This document shows positions 23,157 through 31,918 of a stretch of 33,813 bases of DNA, piece after piece. Below the pieces are notes generated by a model. It was not told the origin of the DNA and searched no databases. It saw only the letters and a program-made list of their open reading frames with translations. Origin of the DNA: an uncultured Ruminococcus sp. GTDB lineage: Bacteria; Bacillota; Clostridia; Oscillospirales; Ruminococcaceae. How positions within the stretch are numbered: the stretch's first letter is position 1; every line of letters begins with the position of its first letter. The DNA lies in the NCBI GenBank assembly GCA_900315755.1, contig ONAI01000015.1:1-33813 (forward strand), in the 5' to 3' direction. The translations under genes were made by a program, and so were the position numbers.

Positions 23157-24497
23157 TCAAAGTGAGTCCAGAAGCTTTAGGATATACTCCTGTATTCTAA
23201 GCGCATCCTGTAAGTTCAGCCCCTGTATAGTATCAACATCGCCGTTTATGATGCCCTGTGGCTTTATACGTTCGCTGCTCATACCCTTTTCACCGTATTT
23301 TGCAGGATTAAGATATGCCTGCATTATCATTACAACATCCGACATATTTACCTCAAAGTCACAGTTTGCATCCCCTCTGATTTTTGATATTTCCGTGCCG
23401 GCCTCTTTTACAGTTACCTGACAAGTAAGATTTTTTCCAGTTGAAAGCATAGCGTATATAGTTGCTTCACCTGCTCCGACAGTTGTGATCGAAGCCGTAT
23501 TTCCCTCGTCCTTTGCTACTTTCACGACCTGAGTATCCGAGGATATCCAAGTTATACTTCCGCTGTAATTAAGAACCGTGATCTTATCTTCATCGCCATT
23601 TGTGAGCGTCAAAGAATCCTTATCGAGTCTTAAACTCTCAGTTACAGGCTCTTCAGAAGTAGGCTCTATCTCATTGCTTACAGTTACCTTGCAGACATAT
23701 TTGTTTCCGTTTACAGATGCGGTAATGTCGCAGCTGCCCTCACCAATTGCTTTTACTGTACCGTCCTTAGCAACTGTTGCAACTTTCGCATCTGATGAAG
23801 CAAATGCTACCTTAGCCGGATCAATAGCCGTTTTATTTGAATAAACAGTGATCTTTTCAGCTGCGCCGATATTCATCGAAAGACTCTCCTTGTCGAGAGA
23901 ATAGGCACTGACAGTTACATTACATACTGCCTTTGAATCGCCGTAAAGAGCGTAGATAAGTGCATTTCCGTTTCCTACCGGTTTTACGACTCCTTCGATG
24001 TCAACGATAGCCACTTCCGGATCAGAGGAAAGCCAGGTTATCTCACCTTCATAGTTTTCCCACAGCTTCAACTGTTCAGTTTTATCAAAGCTGTCAAACC
24101 TGAGCGACGGCTTATCAAATCTGAGGTGGACGTTCTCCTTCTCGATTGCAAGATGCGGATAATCATCAGTCACATACACATACGCCTCGCCAAGCGAGCC
24201 TGCAAATTTCTCAGTCTTCATATTTGCTTCTGTTTTTGCGTAAACTCCGGTTGGATCTGCATAATTATATGCTGCACTCTTAGCTGTCGTATTCAGATAG
24301 TATACATTCGTAGTTTTTAAATAACTTGATTCGTAGCAATAGCTGTATATTGCTCCGCATTGACCTCCAGAGACATTTCCGGAATTATAAATATTAGCTA
24401 TTTCATGATTATTTGTACCTCTGCTATCATCGTAGCCAAATACACCGCCATTATGATTTGTATATGTTGCTTTATGCTTTTTCCGTCCGGAAAGCAA
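23157..24497 (-). pseudogene. 5'-truncated dockerin gene with GLUG-like and Big_2 domains
   Basis: An uninterrupted frame of 446 codons lacks a plausible beginning. There is no signal peptide, although every other dockerin protein here has one. The only early start is a TTG without a ribosome binding site, and a stop codon lies just three codons before it. The protein enters in mid-domain: residues about 14-110 resemble GLUG-type repeats (NGGVFGYDD, IANIYNSGNVSGGQCGAIY), followed by three Big_2 Ig-like domains (about 125-200, 200-275, 290-370) and a dockerin (about 378-446: DANCDFEVNMSD, DVDTIQGLNLQD). The GH5 terminator stands immediately upstream and no promoter is visible. I read it as the 3' part of a larger cell-wall or adhesion protein whose 5' end was deleted recently, since no frameshifts have accumulated. 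Confidence 0.75.
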
Positions 24498-24524
24498 GTG
24501 AGATTAATACACTGCACTTCATAG

Positions 24525-24562
24525 CGCAAAAGCGGCATGCCTTATATGCAATGCCGCTTTCA
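24525..24562 (-). terminator. Terminator of the GH5 gene
   Basis: Perfect 10-bp stem AAAGCGGCAT / ATGCCGCTTT (24529-24560) with extra inner GC/GC pairing, followed by TTTT on the minus strand. Confidence 0.75.
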
Positions 24563-24604
24563 CATACACCTATTCAGTTTGGAGGGAAATATTCAGCTTA
24601 TTAT

Positions 24605-26086
24605 TCAGATCGTTTCAATGATATGAAGTGAAAAACGCTGTATAATGAGAGCATCATTAGTAGTCAGGACTTCATTGCCGTCAACATCCGCTGCAATTGC
24701 GCCTTCCGGCGTTATTCGGTCATCACTTGTACCATTCTTGCCATACTTTGCCGGATTCAGACAAGCCTGCATTACCATTACAACATCTGACATATCTACT
24801 TCATTATCGCCGTTGGCATCGCCCTTGACAATAGTTACACCTTCGGTCGTAGTCTCAACAACAGTCTCATTTGTGGTCTCGACCGGCTCACTGGTAACAG
24901 TACGAGGAGCGTATTCCTTTCCGCCGATAGCGAAAAGATTATTCCGGAGTTCCTGATCTTCCATCTTGAATGTCTCGCGGTTATAATGTCCGCCGGGTGT
25001 TGACCACATGACCGGACAGTGTCCGCACTTATAAGCCTCGTCACATACTGCTGTAAGGAAACGCCTTACTGATTCGGGTTCTTTATTCTTGGTCGGACAT
25101 CCGTATTCACCGATTATAACAGGGATCCCCTTATCCGTGAAGTTAGTCTTCATCATGTTCATTTCACTGCGGAGCGATGCATAATCCTGATCGCTGCCCC
25201 ATGTCGGAGTTGCCTTGCCCCAGTCTGCATCCTCTTCAAGTATTGCAAAGCCTGCCGGCGAGTAATAATGCACCGAAACCGCCATACGTTCCGCCGGATC
25301 TGACGGCATCTTGAACAGAGGATCGCAAGTACGGTCAATCCCCGTATTATAGCCTGAGATCAGCAGATGTCTCTCAGCATTATTGCCTCCGGAGCTGCGG
25401 ATAGTATCCACAAATTTCTGGTTTATCTCGTTACAGAGAGCGTATGATTCAGCCTTACCTTCAGTACCGCCCCACGGATTCCAGATGCTCTCCCAGCCGA
25501 GTTCCTCGTTCTGCGACTCAAACATCAGATAGTCATCATAATCCTTGAAGCTGTCCGCGATCTGCTCCCACATATGAGTGTAACGCTTCATGCTTTCAGT
25601 CTTATCATCCGGGAATTTATTTACCCAGCCGCCGTCCCAGTGGATGTTAATGATAGCATACATACCGCATTCGAGAGTCCAGTCAACGATCTCGTGTACA
25701 CGCGCATCGTATTCCTTGTTGATCGTGTAAGTATCGTCATGCGCCATCATATTCGACCATGCAACAGGAATCCTGAGGACACCAAAGCCTTCTTTTGCCA
25801 TGCCCTCTATCATTTCCTTTGTTACGCTCGGACTGCCCCATGCTGTTTCGTAGTTTACCGGCTTGCCTTCGGACCATTTTGCGATCCAGTCCTCTTCATA
25901 CCAGCTCGGACATGATTCAAGAGTGTTGCCGAGATTTATGCCTATACCCATGTCCCTTACAAGTTCAAGAGTGGATATATCGCGCATTTTCTCCTGAGCT
26001 GACGCTCCCGTAGGAACTGAAAGATTAACACTTGAAACAAGCATGAATACTGATGTCAGTGATGATACTATCTTACTTAATTTCAT
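24605..26086 (-). CDS. GH5 endoglucanase with dockerin
   Basis: Secreted cellulosomal endo-acting beta-1,4-glucanase of 493 residues. Signal peptide to about 30 (GASAQ). The GH5 TIM barrel spans about 35-410: GIGINLGNTLES near the start, RIPVAW, NIHWDGGW, acid/base Glu194 in SQNEELGW and nucleophile Glu327 in VIIGEYG, with the VHYYSP histidine-tyrosine pair. The pattern is closest to subfamily GH5_4, which includes enzymes acting on cellulose, mixed-linkage glucan and xyloglucan; subfamily is judged by eye. A Thr/Glu-rich linker leads to the dockerin at about 425-493 (DANGDNEVDMSD, DVDGNEVLTTND). ATG at 26086 has AGGAGG upstream; the longer frame would run back through the promoter. It lies next to an AraC-type regulator gene. 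Confidence 0.94.
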   Translation of the reverse strand: MKLSKIVSSLTSVFMLVSSVNLSVPTGASAQEKMRDISTLELVRDMGIGINLGNTLESCPSWYEEDWIAKWSEGKPVNYETAWGSPSVTKEMIEGMAKEGFGVLRIPVAWSNMMAHDDTYTINKEYDARVHEIVDWTLECGMYAIINIHWDGGWVNKFPDDKTESMKRYTHMWEQIADSFKDYDDYLMFESQNEELGWESIWNPWGGTEGKAESYALCNEINQKFVDTIRSSGGNNAERHLLISGYNTGIDRTCDPLFKMPSDPAERMAVSVHYYSPAGFAILEEDADWGKATPTWGSDQDYASLRSEMNMMKTNFTDKGIPVIIGEYGCPTKNKEPESVRRFLTAVCDEAYKCGHCPVMWSTPGGHYNRETFKMEDQELRNNLFAIGGKEYAPRTVTSEPVETTNETVVETTTEGVTIVKGDANGDNEVDMSDVVMVMQACLNPAKYGKNGTSDDRITPEGAIAADVDGNEVLTTNDALIIQRFSLHIIETI

Positions 26087-26129
26087 TGAAATACCTCCTG
26101 AAAGATTTAACGTTGTTTCATCTACGATA

Positions 26130-26158
26130 ATTATACTTTCACTTTCAAGTATTATCAA
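26130..26158 (-). promoter_or_regulatory. Promoter of the GH5 gene
   Basis: Minus-strand TTGATA (26153-26158), 17-bp spacer and TATAAT (26130-26135). It lies in the 112-bp gap between the AraC-type regulator and GH5, so GH5 can be transcribed on its own. Confidence 0.75.
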
Positions 26159-26193
26159 CTCACAAAGTGTGATAGCAGTGGACAAAAAATGCA
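26155..26193. promoter_or_regulatory. Candidate operator upstream of GH5, shared with GH43/CE1
   Basis: On the plus strand TCAACTCACA is followed 13 bp later by GTGGACAAAAAATGCA. Upstream of GH43/CE1 (22974-23010) the same order and the same 13-bp gap are found: TCAACTCACA then GTGTACAAAATGCA. In both cases the block overlaps or abuts the -35 box. A small palindrome TCACAaagTGTGA (26160-26172) is also present here. Confidence 0.6.
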
Positions 26194-26198
26194 ATTCC

Positions 26199-28376
26199 TT
26201 ACATTTTTATCAGGTTTCTGTATTTTAATGCAGGTATACCCGTGTTCTGTGTGAACTGACGCTGAAAATACTTATGGTCTATATAACCGCATTTCTCAGA
26301 GATCTCAGCAATGCTCACAGACGTTGTTGCAAGGTAATATTTAGCTTTGGCAATACGCGCATTTATGCAGTCCTGATGAAATGTCACCCCAAAGCAGTTT
26401 TTATAGTTTCTGCGGAATGCGTCAATTTTTTCTATCGATGTATTATCTTTGTCGCTCTCGAAGGTAGATTCAACAGATGTGTAAACGCTGTTTCGTATTG
26501 AAGACAATTCGCCAAACGACTTGTTTTTTCTCTGTGCAGCGAGTTCAAGGTGCTTCTGCTCACATATTTCATTTGCAATCTGCAATAGTTCATCAAAAGA
26601 AGCGTCCTTGCACGGCACGGCACAGCATACAAAAGACGACACCCCCGCATAGTCTGTATATACTCTTTCCTGAAACAATACAGAACTAAGAAGGTCAGCT
26701 ATCATATCCGCCTCAGCCATACTCTGAACAAGGCACACAAATTCATCGTTGCCGATACGTCCCGAAATATCATGATTTCCACAGAATTTTGATATTGCTT
26801 TAGCTGTTCCAAGAATCGCTTCTGTTTTCTGACTTATTTCCTCCTCGCTGAAACGCCTCGGAAACAGATCTGTACGCAGCATAACGAAATACAGCCTTTT
26901 GCTGCCGTGAACATTCACTGCCTGAAATGCACGGCGGATTCCCTTTTCGTTGGACATTCCCGTGAGAGTATCTCTGTATTCCGAAACATTCTGACAGCTT
27001 AGCAGATAGCGTATATCATTTTTTAGGCGCAGGAATTCAAGTCCGATAGATACTGATTTCAACCAATGTCTGTAAATATCATCATAGCTTTCAGGTGTCT
27101 CATATAATATAGCCATATACCCGAACAGCCTCTGCCCTGAAAACAGCGGAGTAAAATAGCACACTTCCGCACTGCTGTTCATATCAAAGAACGTATGCAG
27201 ATCATGGTGATACATTTCAAAGGCTTTACTGCCATCCCAGTGAAAAACACTGCGCGAAAACATTATGTCCGAACTTCCGGATCTTGTATCGTGCCAATCG
27301 GAATACAGACACAGGTATATATTCTTCTTATTCTGTATCATCCACTGAAAATCACCGATTATATGTATGAATTCTTCCATATCCCGGCATAGTATCAGCT
27401 TCTGTTCCATTGTGCTGAACAGATTAAGGTCGTTATAGTTCTTTTTCGATTCCGCAAGTTTCAGTTCAGAAAGCGACTGCTCCTTATCTATACTGCATGA
27501 ACAGCTGCTGCCGAATATGATTTCTCCGCGCGGAGCTTTATACTCCGGGATCGACTCCCCCTCAATGACCGCTCTGAGACGCTTTGCCGCAGCTTTTCCG
27601 AGGTCTTCACGATTGCGGTGATAGGAAGTAAGCAGCGGATAATAATAAAGTCTTGTATCAGTGTATTCGTAGCTGACGACCGTTATCTGCTGAGGTACAT
27701 TTATGTTGTTATCAGCAAAACAGCGCAGCATACCATATGCCATAACGTCATTTGCACATATCACCGCCTGAGGCATCGGTATCTCTCCCCTGACGTAGCG
27801 TCCTGCAAGCTCCTCGCCTGAATTATACCAGAAATCACCGTAGTAGACCTTGTTCATATCAGGCTCTATCCCATGCGATCTCAGGGCTTTGATGTAGCCT
27901 TCGACTCTCAGACGTGAGGTCTCTATCTCCTTCATGCCCGATAAAAATGCAATGTCTGTGAACGAATGTTGCTCTATAAGGTGACCGGTGAGTTCCGCAA
28001 TATCCTCAATATCGTTCGTATTTATAAGGTCGTAATCAATTCTTTCAAATTCTTCAAGACGAGTGCCGATGCCTACTATCGGTATTCTTTTTCCTTCAAG
28101 TATTGCAGCTATCCGACTGCGTGTATCGCTTTCCACAAACGATTCTCAAAGAAGTATAACTCCGCTTATATCAGCTGATCCGAGCAGTTCATATATACGA
28201 TGCTCACATAACAGGTCATCGCCCTCATTGACTATGTTATATATATTTGATAACACAACTGTCGCATAGCCGTTATTCCTGTTTTCAGTTATTATACCTC
28301 GCAGCAGCTCTTTTTCTGCGAATCCGTTTGCTGCTGCCGTTACAACTGCGATTATCGGACTTTTTGAATAATTCAT
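26199..28376 (-). pseudogene. LacI-type sensor / degenerate GGDEF / AraC regulator, interrupted by in-frame TGA
   Basis: One reading frame of 725 codons is broken only by a TGA at 28148-28146 (codon 77). Upstream, ATG 28376 has an AGGGGATG site and codes for the first strands of a LacI-type ligand domain (SPIIAVVTAAANGFAEKEL); the same domain continues after the stop (AVICANDVMAYG, ITVVSYEYTD). A GAF-like middle and a GGDEF-like domain follow, with GNDEF in place of GGDEF and RTDLF in place of the metal-binding DxD, so it is unlikely to be catalytic. The last 100 residues are an AraC helix-turn-helix pair (SIAEISEKCGYIDHKYFQRQF, NTGIPALKYR). The downstream piece alone (GTG 28136, 645 residues) lacks a ribosome binding site and the domain's first strands. 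Either a recent nonsense mutation or a base error explains it. Its neighbours suggest a role in GH5/GH3 control. Confidence 0.8.
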
Positions 28377-28441
28377 AATACATCCCCTGTGTATGTATCA
28401 GTTTTTCAGTTTATATATGCTTATCATTTTAATGTAATTAC

Positions 28442-30898
28442 TCATTTAAAAAGTGCTTCATAGTATTCGGGAGTTCTGTCCGGAAGGCAAGTTGTTACAT
28501 ATATCCAGCATATAAGGTCATCATCGAGCTTTTTTATATAGAAGCAATCAAAACTGTTTGCCTCATAAGTATTCACATCTCTTGAAAACTCTTCTTCTCC
28601 GAGCTTGACCTTCGTTCTTTCCTGCCATTTCACATCGGCTACGCTGTCTATCCATTTTCTGCAATAGTCGAGTGCATAATCCTCTGTAACGTTCTCGACA
28701 CCGGGGAATATGATATTAGTATTTATAAAGTAAACAAATATAGCTTCTTTTTGATTTCCAAAATATGCATCGCATATTTGCGATTTTTCGCGTCTGTATT
28801 CTTCTTCGTCGGTCACCCCTTCCAGATACTCTTCCTTTTCCTCTAAGCTTGGCGAAAAGTAATTCATATCTCCTGGAATGCTTATATTGAGTTTGCCGTA
28901 ATCGTTGACGTAAACGCCGTCCTTGAACGTACCTCTCGTATAATTTGTGCCCTCAGCTGCCGGATCAATGACATTTGTTTCAGTTGGCACATCGAGGACT
29001 GTCTCAGGCTCTGTCTTAGGTGTGAAGTCTGCACCATAATTCAGTCCATAGCCCTTCTCAAGCCAGCTCTTACCCGTACCGATCTGGCTTATATCACCGT
29101 ACCACGGTGCAGGCAGCTTGCCTTTAAAGTCAGCACAGCCGCAGAGAACGTCAGATATTCCCTTGCCCTCTGAACCCGGAAGATAGCACATTACAACGCT
29201 GTCCCATTCCGAATAATCTGCTTCATCGAGTATTACCTGTCTGCCTGCGAGTATACAGGCAACAGTAGGCTTGCCAAGCGCTTTAACTTCGTCGATAGCA
29301 GCTCTGTTCTTTTCAAGTCCCAACTTGCCGCAGAGGTTCATATCCTCAGTATCGCCGTTCCACTCGGCATAAGCCTGTTCTCCCACGCAGAGCAGAACAA
29401 CATCGGCTTCGTTTGCTTTGGCGGAATCTGTTATAACTTCGATCTTATAGTCACCGGCATATCGCTCAAAGGCTTCCTTTATAGTTGTTACGCCCTGAAC
29501 GTCCTTAGTGCCCGGACCATTCCATTCAACAGTCCAGCCGCCGCACTGTGACTGCCCGTTATCTGCCGCAGGACCTGCTATATATACCTTTGCGCCTTCT
29601 TTAAGTGGCAGCACATCTTTATCATTTTTAAGCAGCACGAGACTCTCCTCGACCAGCTTTTCAGCTACCTTTCTGTATTCAAGTGAACCGGTTTCCTGCT
29701 GCTTGGTATCAAGCTTTTCAAGGAGAGGATCATTAAACAATCCTGCGTCCTTCTTGACCCTGATTATTCTTGTTACAGCATCATTAACACGTTCTTCGCT
29801 TATATCACCGCTGCCGACAGCTTCAACGATTATCTTTTTGGCTTCTTCAAATTTATCTGTCTCCATAAGCATATCAATACCGGCATTGACGCTCTTGATG
29901 ACCTGTTCCTTATAAGAAGAACCGGTTATATTCTGCACAGAACCCCAGTCACTCACGATAAAGCCCTTGAATCCCATTTCGTCCTTCAGCTTCATTATGT
30001 ACTCTTTATTCTCATGCATCTTCACACCGTTGAGCGATGAATGACTTATCATTATGGTCTGAACTCCGGCATCTATCTGAGCCTTATAAACTTTGAGGAG
30101 CTCCTTAATCTCATCGTCATTAAGCTGAGCATCACCACGGTCAATGAGCATTTTTGTCTCGCCCTGCTCTCCTGTTCCGTAGACAACGTTTCCGTCACCG
30201 AAATAGTGCTTTGTACAAGCAACCAGTCCGCCGTCAATAAGTCCCTTTGTGTAGGCGGTGCTGAGTTTCGTTATAGTTTCAAGATCAGAGCCATAGGACT
30301 CATATGTCCTTCCCCAGCGAGGATCAACTGACTGCGCTACACACGGCGAGAAATTCCACAGCATATGGCAAAGCTTCGCTTCGTCAGCCGTAATAAGACC
30401 GACCTGATATGCAAGCTCTTCATCATTTGCTGCACCTTGTCCGATGTTATGCGGAAAATATACTGCATTCAGGCAGTAATTAACACCGTGTACATCGTCC
30501 TGTCCGTATATATACGGGATACCTGCTTTTGAACTTATAGCTGCTCTCTGATAGCCGTCAACAGTCTCACGCCATGAAGAAGCATCAATACAGCCGAATG
30601 AAGAGAGAATGCTGCCATAGTCATTACTCTTCATCTGCTCCTCAGTAACGTTATATATCGCAGGCTGAACCATCTGATCTGCCTTCTGTTCAATTGTAAG
30701 TGTATCAACGATCTCCTCAGGCGTCATAGACGCATACTTCTGAAATTTCGGACCGCGATCGTCTCTGCTAATTTCCGAAGATGTTTCAGTCTGTGTAACA
30801 GCTGTTGTTGTTGAATCCGATGAGCTGCTCTTTCCTGAGCATGACGTTGCAGATATGAGCATCGCCAGCGGTAGTAAAACTGCAAGTACTTTTTTCAT
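28442..30898 (-). CDS. GH3 beta-glucosidase-type lipoprotein
   Basis: Predicted surface-anchored glycosidase of 818 residues that would cut cellodextrins or related oligosaccharides released by the cellulosomal enzymes. The signal peptide ends in SATSC, giving lipidated Cys20, so unlike its neighbours it is held by lipid and has no dockerin. The GH3 barrel (about 55-400) shows YGQDDVHGVN, VDPRWGRTYESYG, CTKHYFGDG, and nucleophile Asp317 in FIVSDWGS; the second alpha/beta domain (about 420-640) includes LVLLKND, a probable acid/base region near EWNGDTEDMNL and LPGSEGKGISDVLCG. About 150 residues after 660 form an extra C-terminal region with no recognised domain. An AAAGGAAC site precedes the ATG. 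The exact substrate cannot be read from sequence. Confidence 0.9.
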   Translation of the reverse strand: MKKVLAVLLPLAMLISATSCSGKSSSSDSTTTAVTQTETSSEISRDDRGPKFQKYASMTPEEIVDTLTIEQKADQMVQPAIYNVTEEQMKSNDYGSILSSFGCIDASSWRETVDGYQRAAISSKAGIPYIYGQDDVHGVNYCLNAVYFPHNIGQGAANDEELAYQVGLITADEAKLCHMLWNFSPCVAQSVDPRWGRTYESYGSDLETITKLSTAYTKGLIDGGLVACTKHYFGDGNVVYGTGEQGETKMLIDRGDAQLNDDEIKELLKVYKAQIDAGVQTIMISHSSLNGVKMHENKEYIMKLKDEMGFKGFIVSDWGSVQNITGSSYKEQVIKSVNAGIDMLMETDKFEEAKKIIVEAVGSGDISEERVNDAVTRIIRVKKDAGLFNDPLLEKLDTKQQETGSLEYRKVAEKLVEESLVLLKNDKDVLPLKEGAKVYIAGPAADNGQSQCGGWTVEWNGPGTKDVQGVTTIKEAFERYAGDYKIEVITDSAKANEADVVLLCVGEQAYAEWNGDTEDMNLCGKLGLEKNRAAIDEVKALGKPTVACILAGRQVILDEADYSEWDSVVMCYLPGSEGKGISDVLCGCADFKGKLPAPWYGDISQIGTGKSWLEKGYGLNYGADFTPKTEPETVLDVPTETNVIDPAAEGTNYTRGTFKDGVYVNDYGKLNISIPGDMNYFSPSLEEKEEYLEGVTDEEEYRREKSQICDAYFGNQKEAIFVYFINTNIIFPGVENVTEDYALDYCRKWIDSVADVKWQERTKVKLGEEEFSRDVNTYEANSFDCFYIKKLDDDLICWIYVTTCLPDRTPEYYEALFK

Positions 30899-30982
30899 GA
30901 TGTGTTCCTTTCGTTGTAAATTTCATCTTGAATTGATGATCAGAATTCCATGACATTATTTTGCAAATTATTCAGTATCAAC

Positions 30983-31015
30983 GTATAAAACTGTCAATTC
31001 ATACAGTATAAAACT
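30983..31015. promoter_or_regulatory. Direct repeats and probable promoter upstream of GH3
   Basis: GTATAAAACT occurs twice, at 30983-30992 and 31006-31015, 23 bp apart. Between them is a minus-strand TTGACA (30992-30997), with only weak -10 candidates (TGAATA or AATAAT) 17-19 bp downstream. A poor -10 box with repeats at the -35 box would suit an activator-dependent promoter. The rest of 30899-31131 has no coding sequence. Confidence 0.4.
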
Positions 31016-31131
31016 ATGTACATTCTACCACAAATTGGTGATATTGTCAATTACCGCACAGTTTTTCCGGCGCAACTAACAAATGAAGCCTTTCAATAGC
31101 CCGGTATCAGATACGGCACATAATAAAAATA

Positions 31132-31160
31132 TTTACAACATATCTGAAAAGTGTTATAAT
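31132..31160 (+). promoter_or_regulatory. Promoter of the HAD phosphatase gene
   Basis: TTTACA (31132-31137), 17-bp spacer and TGtTATAAT extended -10 (31155-31160). It is near-identical to the carbonic anhydrase promoter over about 31 bp. Confidence 0.8.
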
Positions 31161-31197
31161 ATGAAAAGACGCTATTACTGAATAAGGAGATACAGCT

Positions 31198-31917
31198 ATG
31201 CACCTTAATCTATTATTCGATCTTGACCAGACCTTGCTTGATTTCCACGCTTCAGAACACACTGCTTTGAAAATCATCATGGAAAGAGAGCATCAGGTGT
31301 TCACAGAAGAACGCTATAATCACTTTAAACAGATCAATAAATCCCTTTGGCTTGAATTTGAAAAAGGCAGCATTTCCAAAAATGAACTGTTTGAGACAAG
31401 ATTCAGACGCCTATTTGAAGAGTGCGGATGTAATACAGCAACAATGGATCTTCTGAAAATAAACAGTGATTTCATAGACACTATGTCGCAGAATGGCGCA
31501 GTGATGAAAGGTGCTCTCGGTTTTCTTCAAAAGATCGCAGATAATCTGACGGATGCAAGTATATATATCATTACAAACGGTGTGACCAGAAACGCTATGG
31601 GAAGAATCGCTTCCACAGGTCTGCAAAAATATATACGCAAGGTGTTCATAAGCGATGCAATAGGATTCTCAAAGCCGTTACCTGAATACTTTGAGGCTGT
31701 AAAAAATGAGATCAACGAGCCTGATGAAAGTTACCTCGTTATCGGAGATTCTCTTTCATCAGATATGCTTGGCGCAAAAAATGCAGCTCTTGCAAGCTGC
31801 TGGTTTATGCCTGAAGGAAATATCGAAGAAGCAATGAAAGAATATGAGATCAACTACACTGCTTCGTCATTTGATGAGCTGTATGAAATAATATGCGAAT
31901 GGGCATCTGTTTCATAA
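31198..31917 (+). CDS. HAD-family hydrolase, YjjG-type (noncanonical pyrimidine 5'-nucleotidase)
   Basis: Cytoplasmic phosphatase of 239 residues from the haloacid dehalogenase superfamily. The YjjG branch removes phosphate from noncanonical pyrimidine nucleotides as a housekeeping function. Motif I is FDLDQTLLD (nucleophile Asp8, Asp10), motif II is IITNGV, the motif III Lys is in GFSKPLPEYF, and motif IV is VIGDSLSSDMLGA. The helical cap (about 18-95) is of the C1 type. GGAG lies 9 bases before the ATG. The YjjG assignment rests on DxDxT plus cap length and is less certain than the superfamily. Its stop codon overlaps the start of a transposase remnant. Confidence 0.85.
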   Translation: MHLNLLFDLDQTLLDFHASEHTALKIIMEREHQVFTEERYNHFKQINKSLWLEFEKGSISKNELFETRFRRLFEECGCNTATMDLLKINSDFIDTMSQNGAVMKGALGFLQKIADNLTDASIYIITNGVTRNAMGRIASTGLQKYIRKVFISDAIGFSKPLPEYFEAVKNEINEPDESYLVIGDSLSSDMLGAKNAALASCWFMPEGNIEEAMKEYEINYTASSFDELYEIICEWASVS

Positions 31918-31918
31918 G

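Noticed and set aside
24474..24522. A 16-codon frame (MKCSVLISLAF...) as the missing signal peptide of the Big_2-dockerin protein
   Set aside because: It is in a different frame, lacks a ribosome binding site and signal-peptide shape, and would join the domain in mid-repeat even with a frameshift.
28146..28148. TGA as a selenocysteine codon
   Set aside because: The position is a loop residue in a ligand-binding domain rather than a redox site, the paralogue has an ordinary residue there, and no clear hairpin follows the TGA. A nonsense mutation or base error is simpler.
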